Assembly: GCA_000597885.1 (NCBI GenBank)
Contig: CP004371.1
Location: 4,865,001 to 4,929,000 of the forward strand
Length of the DNA stretch: 64,000 nucleotides
Origin: Flammeovirgaceae bacterium 311
Lineage (GTDB): Bacteria > Bacteroidota > Bacteroidia > Cytophagales > Cyclobacteriaceae
Direction of reading: 5' to 3'
The notes under the pieces are model-generated. The model saw only the letters and a program-made list of their open reading frames with translations, had not been told where the DNA came from and did no database searches. Positions 58,211 to 64,000 of the stretch are shown here, one piece after another. Each line of letters begins with the position of its first letter. Position 1 is the stretch's first letter. Made by a program: the position numbers and the translations under genes.

Positions 58211-58678
58211 ATGTCTGCAACAGTCCAGATCTACTGCCAAAAGGATAAGGTAAGAAAGGATGGCACCTCGCCAATTTACTTCAGGCTAAGGCATAACAGC
58301 AGTGATATAAAAATTGCTACCAGAAAATATGTTGAGGCGAAGCTGTTCGATAATGGTAAGGGAACGGTAAAGAAGGGTGGCAACAATGCCACAAAGCTTA
58401 ACACCTGGCTTAGTTTAGAAAAGGCCAAGCTGGAGAAGATTATCCTCGATATCGAAAATGATGATCGCCCACTAAGCCTAGAGCTCATCAGAAGAGAATA
58501 TGAGGCTGGAGGCAGCAGGAGCTTTATCGACTTTTGCCGGGAGGAGATCAAAAATTCAAAAGGCATCCTGGCCAGCAGTACCCTGCAGGAGAATGGTTAC
58601 TGCATCAATAATCTGGAGAAGTTTGCGCCAGGTGTTACATTCGATCAGGTTGATTACATTTCCTTCATGAAGCTGTAG
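58211..58678 (+). pseudogene. Truncated second tRNA-Leu integrase
   Basis: The first 150 residues align with the prophage integrase throughout (SPIYFRLRHNSSDIKIATRK, LNTWLSLEKAKLEKIILDIE, ENGYCINNLEKFAPGVTFDQ). The frame then breaks off at FMKL with a stop, losing the rest of the core-binding and all of the catalytic domain. It stands at the same distance from attR as int from attL, so it is the remnant of another element at the same tRNA site. Confidence 0.88.
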
Positions 58679-59039
58679 ACGTAGATCGTGAATCTTTAGC
58701 ATGACTGATCGGTACAATAGTCCCAAGGGCCATGGCATAGTAGCCAAGGAAAGGGTCCCAGCCATCCAGCTTTTTGTAATGAGCAAACATAAAAAGAAAT
58801 GGCCCAGTGAATGTGATCCCTGCCAGCCTTAGGAAATAAGCACGCTTCTTCTTTTTCCCTAAGTACAGGGTCAGGAGAAGGAAATGGCTGTAAAACACAT
58901 ACAAAACTGTCAGGATAACTGCTACAGTTAAGGTAGGCCAATAGGTATTATCCTGACTTAGTTGTAAAGCTTTCAGCAGGCTAAACAATGTCCAGAGAAT
59001 GATGTGGATCAGCGTGAAAACCTTTTTAATTCGATTCAT
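58665..59039 (-). pseudogene. Truncated membrane sensor (LytS-type kinase N-terminus?)
   Basis: A 124-residue frame starts MNRIKKVFTLIHIILWTLFS. It has four hydrophobic helices (including LTVAVILTVLYVFYSHFLLL, LAGITFTGPFLFMFAHY, FLGYYAMALGTIVPI) and then an unrelated Ser/Thr-rich tail. It resembles the sensor part of Bacteroidota LytS-type histidine kinases without the kinase domain. Its 3' end overlaps the truncated integrase end by 14 bp, marking a deletion junction. Confidence 0.55.
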
Positions 59040-59291
59040 AAAATAAAGATATCTCTTCCTGCCATTCCCCCATAACCTACTCGGCAGTAGCCTTACATCG
59101 ATCTGCGAAATGGGCATTTAGTCCTGCCAGTGGTCTGGCGGAAGCAAAACAGCCACTGGTCGATTACTTTGCACCAACCGCATAACTCTTTTTGCTTTCC
59201 CTTCCAGCAGCTGTTCTTTTACTCCAGAAACAAGCAAAAAGCTTTTCATAATTCTTCGCTTACACTAGTAATATGCTCAAAAACAGTAGGT

Positions 59292-60005
59292 ATGGAAAAT
59301 CAACCCTTTAGCCTCTCCATTCGCAATATATCTAAAACTTACCCAGGCGGACGTTCCGCCAACGGAGTAAAAGCCTTTAGTAACATCAACCTCACTATTC
59401 CTGCAGGTATGTACGGCCTGCTGGGCTCTAATGGTGCCGGCAAATCTACCCTTATGCATACGCTGGCAACGCTGCAGGAGCCCGATGCGGGCAGCATAAA
59501 CCTGGGAGTGCTCGATGTGCTGAATCAGAAGGAGGAGGTACGCCAGACGCATGGCTATCTGCCGCAGGAACCTACTGCAAGTCTGGACCCTGCCGAGCGG
59601 GTACGTTTCCTGAATCTGCTCAGTGAATTGAGTGAGAATAGCCTGGTGATTCTCTCCACCCACATTGTAGAAGATGTAGCAGAGCTATGCACCAACATTG
59701 CTAATATCAATGAGGGAAAGATATTACTTGAGGCCAAGCCGCTGCAGGCAACTGCTGCCCTGAAGGGCAAGATCTGGCGGAAGCTGATTGATAAGAATTC
59801 CATAAATCAACTGGAGCAAGAGCATAAAGTTATTTCTGCCAAATTGCTCAGTGGCCGCACCCTGGTGCATGTATATAATCCCGAAAATCCAGGTGGTGGT
59901 TTCGAGCCAGTAGAACCCGACCTGGAAGACGTATACTTCAGCACCATGACGGGCCACTACATACCCACTCACCAGGAGACTAAAACAGAGGAGGCAACCA
60001 TATGA
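59292..60005 (+). pseudogene. ABC transporter ATPase with internal deletion
   Basis: The 237-residue protein has Walker A (GLLGSNGAGKST, about residue 43), then a Q loop (YLPQE). It jumps directly to TASLDPAERVRFLNLL and the switch His (ILSTHIVEDV). The expected signature LSGGM and Walker B between the Q loop and DEPTAGLDP, roughly 85 residues, are missing while the frame is kept. It cannot be a normal ATPase. Confidence 0.85.
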
Positions 60006-61105
60006 TCCTTCAGAAGATCTTCCGCTATGAGTTCGTAGAACATAATCAATTTTCAAAGGCTTCCCGGTTTAGATACAGTGCTTTGGCAGTGATTTGCATG
60101 CTTTTATCAAGTTCAGTTCTTGGGCAGAATTCCTATAGTGAAAAAAGCTTTTTTCAATCACGTAGTTTTGGTCAATATTTTCTTGCAGACCATTATGCAC
60201 CATTTGTAAAAGTTGGGATTGGTACCACAATTGGTTTGGCAGAATATGATTTGGGGAATAGGGGGGAATCAATTTGGTTTGCAGAGCCAACGGTGGGAGC
60301 ACAAATTCCCTTATATTCCTATGAGGGTCCAATAAGTGGTTTTGCTCTTTCCATTCCTGTTTCCTTTTCTGTATGGTTTGATTTCGCTGAACCCAGAACT
60401 GCCCCTATTTTAAACACCGATTATAGGTTTGCTCTTTTGGAATTAAACTATTACCGAAATATTAATAATTCATTCATAAGAAACTGGGGGATAAGGGTAA
60501 TCCCCTTTTTTCATGAAAGTACACACCTAGGAGATGAAATTACACTATATAGGGTAAAACATTCAATTCCAACAACAAGAATTAATGTTTCCTACGAAAG
60601 CTTTGAATTAGCAGTTCTTATAAATGACCCTTATTTAGAAAAAGTAAGTAACCACTCCTTCCGGGTGGGAGCAAAATTTTTATACAGACCAGAAAAGGGA
60701 TACTACACCACAGATAGCTTAGAAGTTTTATCTGATGTAGAATTACAACCATCCAAAAGATGGATCGAGCCATATTTTCAGTATCAATTTCAAAATCCGA
60801 ACGGGTGGCTCTCGAACGATAAAATGATGTTTGTTTTTTCTGCTGATCTTAGTTTAAGAGTCAGGTTTGGTTACCCAGTTTATTCTACTGACCAATCAGG
60901 AAACACAAGTAAGATTGACGAGGGTAAAGAAGAATATAAACCTTCTATTAATACTCTATTCGGGTGGAAATTGTTAAATTCAAAAAAAGAGGTTTCAGAT
61001 TTGGGTGTTTTTCTTAAACTATATTATGGAATAAACCCACATGGACAATTCAGAAACATCCCTTTTTACCCATGGTTTGGACTTACTTTAATCTATGAAC
61101 TTTAA
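60002..61105 (+). CDS. DUF1207-like outer-membrane protein fused to a permease start
   Basis: The frame overlaps the ABC gene by 4 bp, and its first ten residues (MILQKIFRYEF) look like the start of an ABC permease. From about residue 22 it becomes a signal peptide (RYSALAVICMLLSSSVLGQ) and a beta-rich protein (NWGIRVIPFFHESTHLGDEI, NPHGQFRNIPFYPWFGLTL) reminiscent of DUF1207. The DNA is markedly more AT-rich than its surroundings after the junction near 60045. Probably a chimera made by deletion. The family call is tentative. Confidence 0.55.
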   Translation: MILQKIFRYEFVEHNQFSKASRFRYSALAVICMLLSSSVLGQNSYSEKSFFQSRSFGQYFLADHYAPFVKVGIGTTIGLAEYDLGNRGESIWFAEPTVGAQIPLYSYEGPISGFALSIPVSFSVWFDFAEPRTAPILNTDYRFALLELNYYRNINNSFIRNWGIRVIPFFHESTHLGDEITLYRVKHSIPTTRINVSYESFELAVLINDPYLEKVSNHSFRVGAKFLYRPEKGYYTTDSLEVLSDVELQPSKRWIEPYFQYQFQNPNGWLSNDKMMFVFSADLSLRVRFGYPVYSTDQSGNTSKIDEGKEEYKPSINTLFGWKLLNSKKEVSDLGVFLKLYYGINPHGQFRNIPFYPWFGLTLIYEL

Positions 61106-61816
61106 GCAATGACCTTCCGATTGGCCTGCCTCTCTTAATCCTTTTCCTGTAGACTTTACCCAGTGTGAGAGTACCTGCCTGTTACTACAAACCTGTACTC
61201 GGTCAAGCTTTTCAATGAGTCAACTGAACCATTATATGATGCTTCTATATATCCCAGCCCTTTCATATCTAAACTGTCTGATATTTTTTGTTGAACCTCA
61301 AAAAATCCTTTTCCAAATCTATTTTCAATTTCTTCAAATATTAGATTATCAGAGAAATTTTATCTCTGGTCTTATTAAATCGTAAGAAGTCACTACATAT
61401 TGAGTTTAAACAAAAAAAACGGCCCATAACAAGACATAAAATAGAGCAGCGGCTCATGTGGTAGCGGCAACTCCTGCTCTTTATGCAACTGGGTTTCGGA
61501 TTGATAGTGAATCTCTTTAAAGCGCTGCCCTATTTTATACTTATCCTTATGCGCTATTATTCAATAATGGATAAAAACAGTAAGGAAAATAATATAAAAT
61601 TATTTTATAAGGAAAAGAATTTCATCAGCAGAAAATTGTTTCGGAAAGGCAATGGCCGGGGCACCAAAATTCTAACCGCACCCACACTGTAAAAAAGGCC
61701 TTTTTCAATTCAACATTTATTTTACTGGCTTATAGCTTGATGTAATTCATGACAGCTTAGCAATTTGCTGCTACTGACGCTTACTACAATGTGGTTGGCA
61801 GGTATTTCATAGTTGA
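61106..61816. other. Decayed intergenic region
   Basis: About 700 bp without an intact gene. It contains a minus-strand C-terminal gene fragment (61156-61371) and an AT-rich stretch. A 69-codon frame at 61483-61692 has no convincing protein character. Confidence 0.5.
61156..61371 (-). pseudogene. C-terminal fragment of an unidentified protein
   Basis: On the minus strand an open stretch without a start codon encodes NLIFEEIENRFGKGFFEVQQ, then SLDMKGLGYIEASYNGSV and a normal stop. The codon pattern and amino-acid make-up are protein-like, but it is cut off by a stop upstream. The family is unknown. Confidence 0.4.
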
Positions 61817-62412
61817 TTAAGGTTGTAGTAAATGCATGTTCCATCCATTAGCTGCTCTTAAAAAGAGTTTTCTTTCATGAAAACGGTTCTTTTTAAACTC
61901 CATGAATTCTATTCGTGTAGGTGTTATAGAAAATCCCCCCAATTAGCTGGTCGTATAATCACCTTACCCTGAAGTTGGAATTCTTTTTCTTTATACTTCT
62001 CATTTAAAAATTCCAGGTCCTCCATTACTTTTCCCTGTTCGCTCACACATGATACAATTTGGGATTCACGCGACCTTTCACTGAAGTATTTATCTGCTTC
62101 AAAATCAGCTATCTCAACTACGTTCCCCTGGCATCTTACCTGCCTTTCTGAATTAGCCCACCAAAAAGTTAATGCGACTTTGGGATATTGTTGGATTTCA
62201 ATCCCTTTTTTTGAATTGACAGGGCCTGTGACAATAAATGCATCATTTTTGACTTCCTTCAATGAGACAAATCTTGCGTTAGGATAGCCGTCTAGCCCAA
62301 TAGTAGACAGGCAACATGCTGAAGGTATGCTAACCGCACTTTGTAGCAGCTCTTTACCATACCAATCCTGAAATAAAAGAAAAGGATTCAATGGGGTCGT
62401 ACTTGGATTCAA
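61817..62412 (-). pseudogene. pdxH: Pyridoxamine 5'-phosphate oxidase, frameshifted in G run
   Basis: PdxH makes PLP from PNP or PMP with FMN. The first frame (62412-61924, 162 residues) contains LSTIGLDGYPNARFVSLKEV and FWWANSERQVRCQG, and ends prematurely at RPANWGDFL. Adding one G to the run of six Gs (61936-61941) continues the family C-terminus, WGGFSITPTRIEFMEF, then NRFHERKLFL and a stop at 61817. The restored length of about 198 residues suits the family. Either a real lesion, a phase-variable tract or a base-call error. Confidence 0.85.
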
Positions 62413-62415
62413 AGT

Positions 62416-62814
62416 TTAACTGATTCTATCAATAATAAAGCTACTTTCCTGTTTCCGGAATCCCACTTTGGGGTAATATTCCATTGCAGACGGCACTGAG
62501 AGTAAAAGCACCATTGACTGTTCCCCAACCTTTTCTTTTGTCAGTTCGATTAACTTTTTTCCTATTCCCTTTCCTTTATACTCATGCCTTACTGCCAAAT
62601 CGGCCAGGTAACAGCTCCAACACCAGTCAGTGATAGAACGGGAGACGCCAACTAGCAATTCGCCATCCCAGGCGGTATAAATGAGGTTGGAGTTAGCATA
62701 CATCTGCCTTATCCTTTCAGGATCATCTGTCGGTCGCGGAAGCCCTGAATTGACATAAAGCTCAATTATCTTCTCTGATGCAGGAATATCGTCTGATTTA
62801 TAAAGTATTTCCAT
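62416..62814 (-). CDS. GNAT family N-acetyltransferase
   Basis: The 132-residue protein has the acetyl-CoA binding motif (LAVRHEYKGKGIGKKLIELT) and the GNAT C-terminal SAMEYYPKVGFRKQ. The substrate is unknown. It lies 3 bp upstream of the pdxH reading frame, forming a likely operon. Confidence 0.85.
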   Translation of the reverse strand: MEILYKSDDIPASEKIIELYVNSGLPRPTDDPERIRQMYANSNLIYTAWDGELLVGVSRSITDWCWSCYLADLAVRHEYKGKGIGKKLIELTKEKVGEQSMVLLLSVPSAMEYYPKVGFRKQESSFIIDRIS

Positions 62815-62850
62815 AGGAACATTTTCTTCATTAAATAGATACTAATGCTA

Positions 62851-63130
62851 TCAACGTTTCAGTATTTTTTCCTCGCCACCAGCTCTTTCAACCTCTTCGA
62901 GATCTCTCTTAGCATTACTAATCGTAAACTTCTCACCTTTGCTGAAGCGGTACTGTAGGTTAAGTCCTATGCTTTAGTTGCTTCCAGTTCTTCATAATTC
63001 TTAACGGTGCGGTTAGCATAGCGCTTAGGTTTTGAGAATCACCACATTGTTGCGGTTGAATATAGTTGTTTTTCGCTACGGAATCCTTCACGAATGGAAA
63101 TGGGTATAGGGAGTAGTTCACTCACCATAG
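62851..63130 (-). pseudogene. Remnant of outer-membrane barrel (TonB-receptor-like) C-terminus
   Basis: The minus strand contains GLNLQYRFSKGEKFTISNAK followed by a charged tail and a stop at 62851. That is the typical C-terminal strand of Bacteroidota outer-membrane beta-barrel proteins. Upstream fragments such as NNYIQPQQ lie in other frames, with stops between. No intact gene is possible. Confidence 0.5.
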
Positions 63131-63137
63131 TTTATTC

Positions 63138-63878
63138 TTACTGTAGGCCTTTGAGCATCTTGTAAAAGGCATCAGCATAGGTATCACTGATAGGTATTAT
63201 CCGGTCTGATATTTTGATCCTCCCTTTTTCAATACTGTCTATTTTATCTATAGCGACTAAATAGGAACGATGTACTCGAGCGAATTTACTCCTTGGCAGC
63301 AGCTCCTCTAACTTAGCGAAGTTCAGCAGCGACATAATTTTTTCCTTTGGCGTGTGAATCCGCAAATAGTCTTTCATCCCCTCCACAAAAAGAATCTCCC
63401 GGATTGGTAGTTTCTGAATGACATGACCAACCTTCAGGAAGATATACTCAGCTTCGCTAGTAGTATCTGACTGGACTTCTTTCTGCTCTGGCTGTTGCTG
63501 TGGCTGCTGTCTGTTACTTTGCTCCTGGTAGAGGCGTAAAACACTTTTATAGAAGCGCTCGAAAGAAAAGGGCTTTAGCAGGTAATCCTTTACTTCCAGC
63601 TCAAATGCTTTCAGGGCATACTGATCGTAGGCGGTTGTCAGGATAATGAGGGGCTTTGGATTCAGCATAGGGATAAAGCTTAGCCCATCCAGATCAGGCA
63701 TGTTAATATCCAGGAAGAGCAGATCCGGCTTATCTGCTTCTATTTGCGCTGCTGCTTCCAACGGGCTTACAAAACTGCCTTTCAATTCAAGAAAAGATAC
63801 CTTCGTAATATATTCCTCCAGTATCACATGGGCAAGATGCTCGTCATCAATGATATAGCAGGTTATCTTTTCTTTCAT
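63138..63878 (-). CDS. LytTR-family response regulator
   Basis: The 246-residue protein has an N-terminal receiver domain (phospho-acceptor Asp in DLLFLDINMPDLDG, Lys in VKDYLLKPFSFERF). A Gln-rich linker (about 125-140) leads to a LytTR DNA-binding domain (about 148-246: VGHVIQKLPIREILFVEGM, FARVHRSYLVAIDKI). It is the partner of the kinase whose end overlaps its start by 32 bp. Confidence 0.9.
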   Translation of the reverse strand: MKEKITCYIIDDEHLAHVILEEYITKVSFLELKGSFVSPLEAAAQIEADKPDLLFLDINMPDLDGLSFIPMLNPKPLIILTTAYDQYALKAFELEVKDYLLKPFSFERFYKSVLRLYQEQSNRQQPQQQPEQKEVQSDTTSEAEYIFLKVGHVIQKLPIREILFVEGMKDYLRIHTPKEKIMSLLNFAKLEELLPRSKFARVHRSYLVAIDKIDSIEKGRIKISDRIIPISDTYADAFYKMLKGLQ

Positions 63879-64000
63879 GTGGCTGTAACTGATGATCGTA
63901 AAGCTGAAGAGTAACTGTATAGATTTTGCCTGTAGAATCTATCTCCATGCTATGTTTGCCCGGATACAACAAAGCCAGCCTTTTACGGATATTCGGCAAC
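63847..64000 (-). CDS. LytS-type sensor histidine kinase (C-terminal end, runs off window)
   Basis: The last 50 residues are visible: LPNIRKRLALLYPGKHSMEI, then TVTLQLYDHQLQPHERKD and a stop. LxNIRKRLxLLYP is the terminal motif of the HATPase domain of LytS/YehU-type kinases. The gene begins beyond the right edge and overlaps the response regulator start. Confidence 0.85.
   Translation of the reverse strand, partial: LPNIRKRLALLYPGKHSMEIDSTGKIYTVTLQLYDHQLQPHERKDNLLYH

Noticed and set aside
61483-61692. 69-codon frame with hydrophobic start
   Set aside because: It lies in a decayed region and its sequence is low-complexity and unlike a maintained gene; kept only as a note.

Overview
Host and setting. 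The window looks like a Bacteroidota chromosome, most likely Cytophagales. Supporting signs are DUF983, a LytTR two-component pair, an outer-membrane barrel remnant, Bacteroidota-type tyrosine integrases and TAnnTTTG promoter boxes. Host genes at 1-16.9 kb cover lactate metabolism (D-lactate dehydrogenase and a frameshifted lactate permease), a laccase-domain PgeF, a multi-PAS histidine kinase, YceI, a short alpha-glucan phosphorylase, an alpha/beta hydrolase, pirin, a ferredoxin-type reductase and an egtB-egtD pair for ergothioneine-type thiols.

Prophage. A complete-looking tailed (probably siphovirus) prophage of about 41.2 kb occupies 16851-58093. It sits in the 3' half of tRNA-Leu(GAG) and is bounded by perfect 56-bp repeats (16851-16906 and 58038-58093). 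From left to right it has two tyrosine recombinases; a divergent head-to-head promoter pair; amidase and tail-appendage genes; protease with an embedded scaffold, and capsid; terminase; portal and connector; a four-gene membrane/lysis-like block; tail genes; an inverted five-gene accessory operon; and the tape measure. Next come higBA, a leftward early/replication operon with an initiator-like tRNA(CAU), a CI/Cro-type switch, small rightward genes interrupted by an IS21-family element with an exact 5-bp target duplication, and a leftward XRE-ImmA/IrrE plus P63C pair with operators next to attR.

Main discovery. The late region is not preceded by one promoter. Each block starts with a copy of a prophage-specific element: a GCATCCTAA box, then a CAnnTTTGC-like box at a nearly fixed offset of 28-29 bp, then the ATG 40-42 bp from the first base. 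I find seven copies plus one variant. Six of the seven predict (near-)leaderless mRNAs. Three carry the palindrome TGGCAATTGCCA, and several abut or overlap terminators. This looks like a dedicated phage late-transcription system with an unidentified regulator.

Right flank. From 58.1 to 63.1 kb the DNA is strongly decayed. It holds a truncated second integrase beside attR, a truncated membrane sensor, an ABC ATPase that has lost its signature and Walker B region, a chimeric reading frame, orphan C-terminal fragments and a pdxH frameshifted in a G run. The window ends in a LytTR response regulator and the C-terminus of its LytS-type kinase.
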